A DNA stretch of 64,000 bases, taken from NCBI GenBank assembly GCA_030280995.1, contig JASXTE010000017.1, forward strand, positions 18,308,498-18,372,497, read 5' to 3'. Source of the DNA: Hemileia vastatrix. Its lineage: Eukaryota > Basidiomycota > Pucciniomycetes > Pucciniales > Zaghouaniaceae. Below the pieces are notes generated by a model that saw only the letters and a list, made by a program, of their open reading frames with translations, had not been told where the DNA came from and searched no databases. Made by a program: the position numbers and the translations under genes. This document shows, one piece after another, positions 1 to 10,324 of this stretch (position 1 is its first letter; each line of letters begins with the position of its first letter).

Positions 1-1102
1 GTTGTGAAAATTTATACAACAGGTCATTGTATCCTTGAATTCTTCAATATTCCATAGACAACATGGCTGCTTTAGTATACCCCACATACTTTGCAACACC
101 CCAAAAGCACGTTCTCTGTCCTTTCTAGCACTTTCTTGTAATTTAGAGTAGTATCTGCTTGCCTCATCTTGTGGATGAGAAATTTTTTTCACCAGGCTTG
201 ACCATGGCAGGTAAATTCCATCAGAAAGGTAGTAACCATTTATATACTTTTTATTATTTATTTTAAATATTACATCATATTGACTCTCTGCCAATATTTT
301 ATCAAAAAAGTTGCTGCATTGAATAACATTAATTTCATTTAAAGTACCAGGTGACCAAAAGAAAGCATGCCAAAATTGTAAATTTTTGCTTGCTACAGCC
401 TCTAATATCATTGTAGGAGTTTTTTCTTTTCCCTGGTACTGACATTCCCAGGCAGTGGGGAAGTTTTTCAACTCCCAAAACATTCCATCAATACTTCCAA
501 GACATCCCAGAAACCCCCTATCTTGGTTTCTCTGGTGGATTTGGTTCTTGTAAGTACTTGTCCTTATATAAAGATATTATGTCTTTAAAAAGGTTTTTAG
601 TGCCTTTAGTGAAGTGTTTTCAGCCATTCAAACATATTTGTCAGTAGAATCAGCAGATATCCCATAGGTAAGCTGGCAAAGTACACTTTTTAACTTTTGG
701 TGAGGTGTCAAACCAAGTTTCCCACAGCAATCCTGCATTAAGTAATGTATTTATTAGAAAAATCTTGATAAAGCTTGATATTAATAAAAAATTACTATGC
801 TTACATATTTTAAAGCCCAATAGTTATTGTGCATCTGTAGATTGTGAATAATTTTTGTAAACAGATCTTTACTAATTTTAAATTAGTGTTCAAAAATAAT
901 ATTGTTGTAGGTTGGGTTATTGTCAAAGTAGTCTTTCATTAAGCAATCATTACCAATGCTAAAATCTTATTCAATCATTTTTTTTTGGTTTTTTTGTAGT
1001 TGAATTAGATTTTTGATTGTTCTAATAGTTTGTTAATAAATAAGTAAGAAGTAGATCTTCTTCTTCTATGTCTAGTAAATCATCAATGAAATTGAATGGC
1101 AT
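1..1102 (-). pseudogene. PIF/Harbinger transposase H1, decayed, cut by window edge
   Basis: Read leftward from a plausible ATG at 1102: an acidic N-terminus (FIDDLLDIEEEDLLL), then KDYFDNNPTYNN, then a likely 72-bp intron (about 733-804, GTAAGC to TGCAG), then GKLGLTPHQKLKSV and GISADSTDKYV. The catalytic half follows: GSIDGMFW (first Asp), PGTLNEINVI (the block that normally carries the second Asp, here with Glu), YYLSDGIYLPW, and RERAFGVLQ near the left end. These are the ordered blocks of DDE_Tnp_4/Plant_tran-type Harbinger transposases, which cut and paste DNA as nuclear endonucleases. Lesions seen: stop codons after LLTNY and in FEH*F, an in-frame TGA at 628-630 where relatives have Arg, and a frameshift near 541. 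The C-terminus lies outside the window. Family assignment is firm; activity is very unlikely. Confidence 0.85.
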
Positions 1103-1236
1103 GGGAAAGACAACAGTAGAGTGAATAAAAATGAGTGTTGTAGAAGGAGGGATAGAGAAATTAGTGCAGTGGAAGCAGGGATGTTATTGAATAAACCAAA
1201 AAACACAAGTGTTGAATATTTTGCGTAACTCACGAA

Positions 1237-1254
1237 TAGTGAAAATTTTCACTA
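1237..1254. repeat. 18-bp perfect palindrome upstream of H1
   Basis: TAGTGAAAATTTTCACTA is a perfect palindrome centred between 1245 and 1246. It lies between the H1 start codon and its presumed terminus, in the position of a promoter or subterminal transposase-binding site. A role is not shown. Confidence 0.5.
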
Positions 1255-1388
1255 ACGAGTGTGGAATGGCCTCATTAGTTAGTGCAACTCAGAAATAATA
1301 TGCAAGTAAGCAGTAGTTACACACCCGCACAAGAGTGGATTCTCTGATGTGAGACTAGCTAAGTACATACTATGGTAACACCATAAAA

Positions 1389-1404
1389 AAAGGAAGTACC
1401 CCCT
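1389..1404. repeat. Probable terminal inverted repeat of Harbinger H1
   Basis: The sequence ends GGAAGTACCCCCT, whose reverse complement AGGGGGTACTTCC resembles the AGGGGGTATC termini of the other Harbinger-type elements in this window. It lies 5' of the H1 transposase, where a terminus is expected, and is followed by ATT, one of the two 3-bp target duplications seen for the related MITEs. The opposite end is outside the window, so this is inferred. Copia C1 starts immediately to the right. Confidence 0.45.
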
Positions 1405-1514
1405 ATTGGCTAATGGACAGTTGAGAATGGGAATTTTATGATCAGATGATCTTTATTGCTTATTTCTCATGGTCTATATATAGTATATGGCTGCAGAGTA
1501 GTCAAGACCTAACA
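1404..1514 (-). repeat. 3' LTR of Copia C1
   Basis: A 111-bp repeat matching 10104-10214 with few differences. In sense it starts TGTTAGGTCTTGAC and ends near GCCAATA. The exact left boundary is uncertain by one or two bases because CTATTGG is shared by both copies and their flanks. Confidence 0.75.
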
Positions 1515-1535
1515 CCTGCCCCCTTGACTTAGACT

Positions 1536-1793
1536 CACTACACAATATAGGGGGTGGATTTACTAGCAAGTCCTCAACCTGAACTCAGATGGAACTCAGA
1601 TGGAACTAAGACTGAACTCATACTGAAACCATACTGAACTCAACTTGAACACCCACATAAAACTGTTCTTCTGAGTGTTGTTCATCCCTGATTGTATGGT
1701 TCCCTTGTCAATAGCTCAATGGGTGTTCAATCTGGTGAGTTTGGGTCCAAGGTTGCAGACTCGCTAGCAAGTCTGCCCCCATATTGTGTGGTG
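1536..1793. mobile_element. CACTA-type MITE Y, copy 1
   Basis: 258-bp non-coding element. Ends CACTACACAATATAGGGGG and, on the other strand, CACCACACAATATGGGGG; both lead into a subterminal copy of GACTTGCTAGCAAGTC, itself a 16-bp palindrome (variants in this copy). A 3-bp ACT flanks it (1533-1535 and 1794-1796). CACTA ends with a 3-bp duplication are the hallmarks of the EnSpm/CACTA superfamily. A second copy lies at 49745-50005. It has no coding capacity and would be mobilised in trans. It sits exactly at the terminus of the adjacent solo LTR. Confidence 0.85.
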
Positions 1794-1795
1794 AC

Positions 1796-2963
1796 TGTCA
1801 GTGTATGCTAGTATCTAAGTATGATTTAATAGTAAATATTAATGGTCCTACTACTTATTAATAAATGATTTAGTGATTAAACCTCAGGGGAAGACTAATA
1901 AAACAGTTATTCTCAATATAAACTCACAATACTTGGATTTTTATGCGTGCTAGTGGTGGAAAATAGATGAATAAAATATATCTATATCTTATATAAAGAT
2001 AATATCAACTTATAAATTCTTTATAATATATTTATATATGATAATAATTGATTAATAGTGTTTATTTGAAGTATAGTAAGTAAGTGATGTCCAATAACCC
2101 ATCAAATCCTCCCTTACTTATACCAAAATCCACTGGAGTGCACAGACCTTCAATCCAGATGATGTCACTACTATCCCCAGAGATTACAGCACTTTGAGGG
2201 CCTATAACCTCCCCATGGCGTCCACTTCAAGTAGTTTCAACACCCAGACCTCCAGTAAGGACCCTCCATCACAATTAATGATACCATAGACCCATACCAT
2301 AAATTGAATAAACAGATAAAAGCGGATACCATAAAAACAGGTAAAATAACTCATACAAAGAGTATATAATGAAACAAAAAGCATATAAAGGAACCAAATT
2401 AACTGTCCAAGCCCGCAATAACATCCCCTTAACCCAGTAATTATATACCAACCTATAAATCCATGAAAATCCATCAAAGGAATCAAATTAAGTTGTCCAA
2501 ACTGGATATATGCGCCTGAATAGGTGTATATTATTGTGTAGGCGTTGTGAGTCCACTGAATACATCCATATTACCTAAAATACATAAGTAGAAAAATAAA
2601 GCTTATAGGCTATTAATCGGTTAAACCCCACTTATAGACCTAAATATACATAATATAACTACATATTTCACTGAATATGATGTTTTTGTATACATATAAG
2701 CTTATGTATGTCTATAATTACTTAATATAATTTAAGATAAGTATATTATAGCGCCATTAGCACCTTAATAAGTATTATTAGGCTATGGATAAGTTATTTA
2801 AGCCACTATAAGTCATATAATAGTGTAATAATTATATATATATGTATTATAACCATATATATAAGTATTATAGCCTTAATTTTAACTTATAAGTTTAATG
2901 TAATTAAGGTTATCTTGTTTTAAACATAAGAATTACTCAGTCCTGGTGATACCTAGGCTGAAA
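1796..2963 (-). mobile_element. Solo Ty3/Gypsy LTR of the G4 family
   Basis: The reverse complement matches the LTRs at 4527-5707 and 57604-58780 along their length (about 1.17 kb each). It starts TTTCAGCCTAGG in sense, where the others have TGTCAGCC, and ends ACTGACA. Once the CACTA MITE is discounted, the flanks are TAGAC (1530-1534) and TAGAC (2964-2968), a 5-bp target duplication, so this is a genuine solo LTR left by recombination between two LTRs. It is inserted in the 3' untranslated part of Copia C1. Confidence 0.85.
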
Positions 2964-3102
2964 TAGACACTGATTAGCAATTACAGTAATAGTATTTACA
3001 GAGTGCACTATTTATTATTTAAAGGGTAACTATATTTTATAGAATTAAAAATAAAATGAGAGTGAAAGACTAATGACACAATCAAAATATATTAATGCAT
3101 GC

Positions 3103-4526
3103 TTAATTGAATACTAGCCTTTTCATGATTTTTTTGGTCAGTGGTTTAGTCATTATGTCAGCCATTTGGTCTTGTGTTGGAATCCATTTGATAGTTGCTT
3201 TCTTTTTGTCTAGTTGTTTGTTAATCAAGAAAAGTTCTCTGTTGCTATGTCTTGTTCTTTTATTGAATTTTTTGTCATTTGATACTTTTATGGAAGCTTT
3301 ATTGTCACACTTTAGTGTAAAGTGATTTGTTAAGTTGATCAGGCCTTGCAGTAGATTTTGAATCTATAGACCCATTCTTGTAGCCACACCAAGGGCCATG
3401 TATTTTGCATGGCAGGTAGAAGTTGTAACAGAGGGAATTATTTTTGAGCTCAAGAATATTAGAAAGTTTTGTAGAGTAATAACCATACCTCCCATTGATC
3501 TTGAAAATTTCGCCACCCCAGTTTTCATCTGAAAAGACTATGAGATTTGCTGTAGGAGACAATTTAGTAGGGTAGAGATGTAGTTTTTTGTTTGACGTAT
3601 AATTTAAATATCCTAATAAGTGGTATAGGGCTTACCAATGTTTGGTGGAGGGAGATTTTGCATGTTATGCAAGTTGATTTACTGTGTAGCTTAGGTCTGT
3701 ATGTGTCACTGTGGTGATGTAGCTTATTGAACCAATAATTGATAGGTATTCTGTTGCTAGTGAGTTGTCTTCATTGTTTGTAGTAGTGGATAAGTCAATT
3801 TTTGTTGGTAAATTTTAATGGTGTTCAGTTCCACCCATGTGATTTTTTTCAAGTATTTTTTCTGTTAATGATTTTTGACTGAGAATGAAACCCTTGTTTG
3901 TTTGTTCAATCTTCAGCCTCACAATAACATTTAAATTTTCTTGCCATTTGATTATAAGGGTTTGTTTTAAATCATGCTCTAGTTTTTTAAGTGTTGCTAT
4001 ATTATTGGAAGTTAAAATACCATAATCAACATGCACCTAGAGCATTGCATTGCCTGCTGAATTTTTAAGGAAGTATACACTGTTGTCATAAGATGACATT
4101 TTGTATCCAATATTTTGTAGTTGATGTCCAAAGTTTTGCCACCAACATCTTGCCACTTGACATTTTCCATAGAGAGAATTCTTCAGTTTGTATGCTTTAT
4201 CATCATTTAAGTCAAACCCTGGTGGGTCTTTAACCCAAACCTCTTCATGTATTGGACTGTGTAAGTATGCTGCAGTAACATCAAAAGAGTGCACAGGCCA
4301 ATTGTAAATTGCTGCAATAGTCAGGATTAATCTTTGTGCAGTGAAGGATGCTGTTGGTGCCAAAGTTGAAGAACAGTCAATACCTTTAAATTTTTTCAGG
4401 ATTTTTGCTACATATCTTTCTTTTGGTTTTGAGTTGCCTGTTAAGGAATCTACTTTTTCTGTGAATACCCATGAAGAATCTAGTATTCTTGCAAGCTTTG
4501 GTGGTTGTTCTCTTACCCACACATTC
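3103..4526 (-). pseudogene. Copia C1 pol, 3' half (RT and RNase H)
   Basis: Reading leftward from 4526: SSWVFTEKVD, ARYVAKILKKFKGID-like, TLAPTASFT, FDVTAAYLHSPIHEEVWV and SLYGKCQVARCWW are the Copia reverse transcriptase core. The catalytic YVDD box reads HVDYGIL, so the second metal-binding Asp is Tyr. RNase H follows with VFSDENWGGE, LKCDNKASI and ADIMTKPL, and the frame ends at the TAA at 3103-3105. A TAG at 4037-4039 and a degenerate stretch at about 3565-3815 break it. All pieces stay in one frame, which fits slow decay rather than rearrangement. The right end is cut by a Ty3 LTR. Confidence 0.85.
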
Positions 4527-5707
4527 TGTTAGCCTAGATATCTCCAGGACTGAGTAATTCTTATGTTAATAATAAGATAACCTTAATTACATTAAGCTTA
4601 TATCTTAAAGATAAGGTTAAAATACTTATATATATGGTTATAATACATATATATATATATAATTATTACACTATTATATAATTTATAGTAGTTTAAATAG
4701 CTTATCCATAGCCTAATAATATTTATTAAGGTGTTAATGGAGTCATAATATACTTATCTTAAGTGATATTAAGTAATTATAGACATACATAAGCTTATAT
4801 GTATACATAAACCTCATGTTCAGTGAAATATGTAGTTATATTATGTATATTTAGGTCTATAAGTGGGTTTTAACCTGTAAATAGCCTATAACATTTGTTT
4901 TTCTGCCAATTTTAGGTCATATGGACGTATTCAGTGGACTCAAAATGCCTAAACAAGCATATATACCTATTTCAGGCGCATATATCCAGTTTGGTCAACT
5001 TAATCTGCTTCCTTGGATAGATTTTCATGGATTTATGGGTTGGGATATGATTACTGGGTTAATATGGATGCTTGGGGATGTTATTGGGGGCTTGGAAAGT
5101 TAATTGGTTCCTTTATATGCTTTGGGTTTCATTATATTCTCTTTGGATGAGTTATTTTACCTTTTTCTTTATGGTATCCACTTTTATCTGTTTATTCTAT
5201 TTATGGTATGGGTCTATGGTATCATTAATTGTGATGGAGGGTACTTAATGGAGGTCTGGGTGTTGAATCTGCTTGAAGTGGAAGCCATGGGGAGGTGATG
5301 GGCCCTAACAGTTCTGTAATTGCCAGGGGGAGCAGTGACATCATCTGGATTGAAGGTTTGTGCACTCCAGTGGATTTTGGTATAAGTAAGGGAGAATTTG
5401 ATGGGTTATTGGACATCAATTACTTACTAAACATCAATTAAACACTACAAAATAATTATTATCATATAGAAATATATTATAAAGTTTTTATAAATTGATA
5501 TTATCTTTATATAAGCTATAACTATATTTTATCTATCTATTTTCCACCACTAGCACACATAAAAATCCAAGTATAGTGAGTTTATATTGAGAATAACTGT
5601 TTTATTAGTCTTCCCCTGAGGTTTAATCACTAAATAATTTAACAATAAGTAGTAGGACCATTAATTTTTACTATTAAATCATACTTAGATACTAGCATTC
5701 ACTGACA
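4527..5707 (+). repeat. Ty3 LTR, G4 family
   Basis: Same family as 1796-2963 and 57604-58780. It begins TGTTAGCC, where the family has TGTCAGCC, and ends TGACA. It is followed by ATTGGGGTCTTTCC, the conserved leader start that should hold the primer-binding site. Confidence 0.85.
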
Positions 5708-6112
5708 ATTGGGGTCTTTCCTTAATTATTACTGATTATTTAGTATAAGCCTTAGGACGTGATTTTTACTCTAGTATATCTCAAAAAAACAAAATATTTG
5801 GGTCTTCTGCACATTAGTGGGTCATCATAACTCAGTGATTGCCAAAAAGAACCCTTATAATAATTTTACTAATTTTTTGTAATAAAAATTAGGTATTTAC
5901 AGTAGTAAATGTACCCAATATAAACCCAATTTCACTTGGTATTTGGTCACCAATATAACACCCAATTAAATTTGTATTTTTTTAAAGCTTTGTAAGCAAT
6001 TTATTCACACTTATAAAGGTCTGTTTAAATTTATTATTTTTTTAACAGATTTTTTGAATTTTTCTTATATTTTATTTAAATAAATAAAGATATAAATTCA
6101 GGGTAAGCTCCA
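4527..6112 (+). mobile_element. 5' fragment of a G4-family Ty3 element (LTR plus leader)
   Basis: 4527-5707 is a 1181-bp LTR (TGTTAGCCTAGATATC to CACTGACA). 5708-6112 matches the leader of G4 (58781-59191) up to GGTAAGCTCCA, where similarity stops. No gag follows. It separates the two halves of Copia C1. Short ORFs inside recur in other copies of this LTR only because the DNA is repeated. Confidence 0.85.
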
Positions 6113-6118
6113 GTAAGA

Positions 6119-7890
6119 GTCAATACCTTTAAATTTTTTCAGGCCTTTTGCTACATATCTTTCTTTTGGTTTTGAGTTGCTTGTTAAGGAATCTTCTTTT
6201 TCTGTTAATACCTATGAAGAATCTAGTATTCTTGCATGTTTTGGTGGTGGTTCTCTTACCCATACATTCATTGTTTTTAAATTATTGATTTCATTTTTAC
6301 ATGCATTGTTCCAGGCATGTTTGTTAGGTGAGTTTTTTGCTTCTTTGTACAATTTAAGAACATTTTAAACAAAGAATTTACAATTTTTAATTATTTTATC
6401 AGTTAGTTTTTCTTGTTCAAGTAGAAGTTCTTTTCAATGGTAGTCACCAATTTTAAGTTGCTCTTGTTGGCTTTAGTTTGTTATTAAGTCTATATTCATT
6501 TTGTTTGCTTGGTTTGTGGCTTTTTCTCCAAAAGTCACCCATGCTTATAAAACTATTTTCTTCTCTGTTGGGTTCCAGAATATCCAGCCTTTTATTCCAG
6601 CCAGGTAGACAATCAGAATACATTTTTTAGCTCTTACATCTATTTTCTTTTGTTTTTCTTCAGGTATATGCACATAGGCTACTTCACCAAATTTCTTTAA
6701 AAGATCCATTTGTGGTTTGATCTTGAAGATTTTTTCATATGGAGTCATATTGGATAAAATTTTGTTTGGTATTTGGTTTAATAAAAATGATTCCCATTTA
6801 AAAGAAAAACTTATGAAAGTTTTTCCTTGATTTTTATCAAAAATTATTGTGCGCCCCATTTCTTTTAGTGTCCTGTTGTATTTTTCTATGTTGCCATTTT
6901 GCTGATGAAAGTATGGTAATGATTTTTCATGCACTATAATTTTTTGTTCAATGTATCCATCCATTTGTTTGTTGTTGAATTCTCCTCCATTATCAGTGTG
7001 TAGTATTTTTACATTGTATGAAATTTGTAGTTCTAGACATCTTATTATATCAATGACTGTTTTTGTTGCTTCATGTTTATTTTTTAGAATGTGAAAATTT
7101 CTTTAGGAACTTGAAATGTCTCTTATTGTCAGTGTGTATAGTCTGTCATTGATTGATTCTTCTTCTAAAGGACCTATTAGATCAGTTGTTAGTATTTCTA
7201 GAGGCAGTGGTTCTCTACCTGTTGATTCTAGAAAACATTGACTTTGGCTTTTGAACAGTTGACAAGACTCACAAATGATGTTTCCAGAAGGTAATGAGTC
7301 CTGTAGTTTAACTCCCATTTTCTGATTAAAAAGTTTCCTAATTTTTCTTAAACTGGAATGTCCTAGAAGGAAATGTCAGTTATATAGAATCTCTTCCTTC
7401 TAACTTCTTACTCTCAATTTTGGATGAACTAAAGGTAAGTTTAGGTCAAAAGTTTTAGGTTTTATTTCATCAGATTTTACATCATCAAATGTTGTATTAA
7501 TAATTCTAGGTACATGATTATTTAATAAGTGTTTTTGTATGAGTCTTTTAAATACCCATTTTCTGCTAATTAACATTGCCAAAAGAATTGGCTTGTTTCT
7601 GTAGCTAATGAGAAAATTGTTTAAGTTTACTAGAGAAAAATCAGTGTTGCTTTTGATGAGTGATGCTGGAGATATAAGTGTATCTCTAGCTTCTTTGAAA
7701 TAATAAACAGGCTTAATACCAATGATTTTCCCATTCAGTCCAAGGAATTTGATCATCCCTTTTCCTATAATGAGAGGTAGATGACCATCAGTGGCTACTT
7801 TCAAAGTAATAGGAGTTTAGAGAAGAGCAAAGCCTACTAACTCATTTAGATTCCCAGATAGATTATGTGTTTCCCCTGTGTCAAAGATTG
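6119..7890 (-). pseudogene. Copia C1 pol, 5' half (protease, integrase, start of RT)
   Basis: From about 7882 leftward: the aspartic protease site FDTGETHNLSG, the post-protease region (VATDGHLPLI, TLISPASLI), the integrase zinc region (LGHSSLRKIRKLF and CESCQLF), TTDLIGPL with the first catalytic Asp, LHTDNGGEF with the second, and QNGNIEKYNRTL with the catalytic Glu. Then come the Copia-specific FGEVAYVHIP and KGWIFWNPTEKK, and the beginning of RT. Everything from 8377 to 6545 lies in one frame, broken by stop codons (for example TAA near 7815 and one near 7400). Its last 150 bp duplicate 4374-4526 of the other half. Integrase inserts cDNA and protease matures the polyprotein; both are dead here. 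Confidence 0.82.
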
Positions 7891-9450
7891 GGGGAGATTG
7901 TGGAGTGTTGTCAGTTAAGGAAAGTTTATCAAATGAAGCTTCTGGTGCTTCAGGTGAATTGTCTGTTAGCTCAAAAAATTTTGCTGTCAGTTTAGGTGGT
8001 ATATTAGCATTGGGTAGTGGTCGGCTTGGCTGTCTTTGTATGTATGTGGGACAGTAAGAGTCCATTTTCTTGTTAAATTGTTGATGTTTATTTGATATTG
8101 GCAAATTTTGTCTAAATGTTGAGTTTGGAGGGATAATGTTTGGCTGCACAATCAACAGAGGAACAATAATAGGATAATTGATATTTAGGTTTGGAAGAAA
8201 TTGATTGTTGTAGGAGCATTGGATTTGGTGACACTTAGGACATTGAGATTGTATATGACCCAGTATATTACAATGATAACATAGATTGATTTGAGATGCA
8301 GACACTGAGTTAAAATTTTCATTCAAATGTGATTCATGTGCAGATGAGTTTTGAGAGTAAGTATCATATTCATTCACCAGATCAGATTCAGATATCTATA
8401 GATTTGTCATGTTAGCTATAGTAGAGATATTGATGTTTCTTTGCATATTAACTTCATCTTTGTGTTTCAATCTATCTCAAGTTGTGACAATTGACCTATT
8501 AAGAATGACAATGTCTATGGTTTTGTTTTCTGTTCTTGACATGGTTTCAGTTTCTTTCAGGACTTCTGTACTGAAGCAGGGGTTGTTGTGGATAATGTGT
8601 TGAGCTTGGCAGCAAATGACGTCTTTATCAGTAACTCCTGTAGTTCTAATATTAGCAATTGATTCCCTTACATTTTTCATTAAAGAAATGGGATTGTCAT
8701 AGTCTTTTGATTTCAGGTTCAGAAATTTTTCTACAGTGTTTAATTGAGCAGTGCAAGATACAACATTGAAAACACTTTTAATAGGGGGTATCAATGTTAG
8801 AGATTTGTAATTATTAAAAAAGTATTTTACAACACAAAAAGAAAGCCAAAAACTTGACATTAATTCTCAGTAAAAAAGTGTTTTTGGGGCCCAATATGAC
8901 ATATTTTAAAAATTAATCATGGATGATTTGGTGGAAAAAAGAGGGATTTTGAAATGGAAGATTTCTAATTTTGATACCCCCTAATATGTATAAAGGCATG
9001 AGTGCTATGTTGAACATCTCCCATTTGGTCACAAATTCCTGGGCTTAATGAATTTATGAGTATTTCTTTTCCTATTTGTTCTTTTACCAATGTCCTTGAT
9101 GCTCGGCTATGTTCCAAGAAGTTTGGTTCCCCAGTAAAATCTGCTATTATGAGTTGTAGTTCTTTATACCACATACTAAAGTTTGATCCATTTTCTTTTA
9201 ATATATGAGGCCAGTCTTTCAGAATCATTCTGGCTTTCACAATGCTGTAACGTATGTGACTGTCTTCTTATAAATGCACAATTGTTCTTGCTGTTTGTTC
9301 TTCGTTATCTGAGTCATAATCATCTGCTGGAATCATTTGTTGCGTTTCCATGGGTTGTGTTTGTTGTTGTTGAGAGTTAGATTGTGGTGCATGAGGATTT
9401 ATTCTTGGAAGGGGAGCTGTTGTCCTTGAGGTTGGTGTTTTTATTGGCAT
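7890..9450 (-). pseudogene. Copia C1 gag, broken by a MITE
   Basis: The likely start is the Met at 9450 (MPIKTPTSRTTAPLP), then a Gln/Asp-rich segment, then a capsid-like region (WPHILKENGSNFSMWYKEL, LKSKDYDNPISLMKN) and a single zinc knuckle CYHCNILGHIQSQC (CX2CX4HX4C) near 8280. The 200-bp MITE at 8783-8982 plus its 3-bp duplication interrupts it, and removing 203 bp restores the frame exactly across the junction. A TAA near 9268 and other stops also break it. Gag packages the RNA into virus-like particles in the cytoplasm. Confidence 0.8.
8783..8982. mobile_element. Harbinger-type MITE, AGGGGGTATC family, copy 1
   Basis: 200 bp with ends AGGGGGTATCAATGTTAGA and, on the other strand, AGGGGGTATCAAAATTAGA, flanked by AAT (8780-8782 and 8983-8985). 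It resembles 31459-31658 and 17000-17416. The termini match those of the ORF1-bearing Harbinger elements H2 and H3, so it is probably a deletion derivative mobilised by their transposase. Confidence 0.88.
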
Positions 9451-10103
9451 TTTGAGATCAATTGTCAAATTTTGAATAAGCTGGAATGATGGAAAAGAAA
9501 TGGAAGAAAGAAAGAAAAAATACAAGAGAGAGAGGAGAAAAAAAAGAGAAAAAAGGAAGATGTGGAAGAGTTGTTTAAAGGTTGTAGTTTGTAAAGATTA
9601 TTAAAGAAGAAGAAAGAAAGAAGAAAAAAAGAATGGAAATAAAATAGTAAGAGGAAAAGGGAACAAAAGGAAAAAAATTATATGTTTTATTTTTATTTTA
9701 TTTTTTTAAAAATTATTTTTATTTTTATTGTTATTGTTATTTTTATTTTTTTTTGCTTTCAGAGAGATTGGGCCAACAATCTTGCTTCAATGCCTGGCTA
9801 GGGTATTGACCTAATCGCTTCTAATATAATTTTTAATTTTCTTTGCTAAGTGATGAATAGCAGAGTAATGAAAAAAAGGATAAATATATAGAGAAAGAGA
9901 AAGAGAGAGAAAAAAAAGGAACTAAAATAAATATACAATAGGAATGAAATGAGATGCCATAGTGAAGAAGAGAAGAAAGAGGGTTGAAAAAGGAAAGGTT
10001 GATGAGACCTAGAGTCTTGTTTGCTTATATGGCCAGTGGACAAGACTGTTAGTTGATTGATATTAATTTTTAAGGAATTTAAGTTACGTGAGGGCCCATA
10101 AAC
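9451..10103 (-). other. Copia C1 leader, low-complexity
   Basis: Non-coding stretch between the C1 gag start and its 5' LTR. 9480-9760 and 9850-9990 are almost entirely purine- or AT-rich runs (GAAAGAA-like and TTTTTATT-like). No gene seen. Confidence 0.6.
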
Positions 10104-10214
10104 TATTGGCTAATGGACGGTTGAGAATGGGAATTTTATGATCAGATGATCTTTATTGTTTATTGCTCATGGTCTATATATACTATATGGCTGTGGCGTA
10201 GTCAAGACCTAACA
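10104..10214 (-). repeat. 5' LTR of Copia C1
   Basis: 111-bp partner of 1404-1514 with a handful of substitutions by eye. In sense it runs TGTTAGGTC to GCCAATA and should hold the promoter; a TATATA-like stretch lies near 10175-10190. Confidence 0.75.
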
Positions 10215-10324
10215 CCTCTGACCTTTTTGAATAGGGAGATCATTTTTTGGTGAGAACAAAAAAATTTGATTTTTTTTTCAAAAATTCTGCTAGCTTTTGC
10301 GCCTTGGCTGTCCAACCTCATTGA

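Larger units (their letters stand above)
1404..10214 (-). mobile_element. Ty1/Copia LTR retrotransposon C1, composite and degenerate
   Basis: Two 111-bp near-identical LTRs (1404-1514 and 10104-10214) bracket a minus-strand gag-protease-integrase-RT-RNase H series, the Copia order. The 3' LTR (left) is preceded in sense by a purine tract (AAGGGGGCAGG, about 1515-1526), and the 5' LTR is followed by GTTTATGGGCCC, comparable to GGTTATGGGC in C2 and a candidate primer-binding region. The element is interrupted by a CACTA MITE (1536-1793), a solo Ty3 LTR (1796-2963), a Ty3 5' fragment (4527-6112) and a Harbinger-type MITE (8783-8982). Flanks CCCCT (1400-1404) and CCTCT (10215-10219) may be a decayed target duplication if the LTR starts at 1405. 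Not competent to move. Confidence 0.8.

Noticed and set aside
1404..10219. C1 target duplication CCCCT/CCTCT
   Set aside because: One mismatch, and the left LTR boundary is ambiguous; kept only as a possibility.
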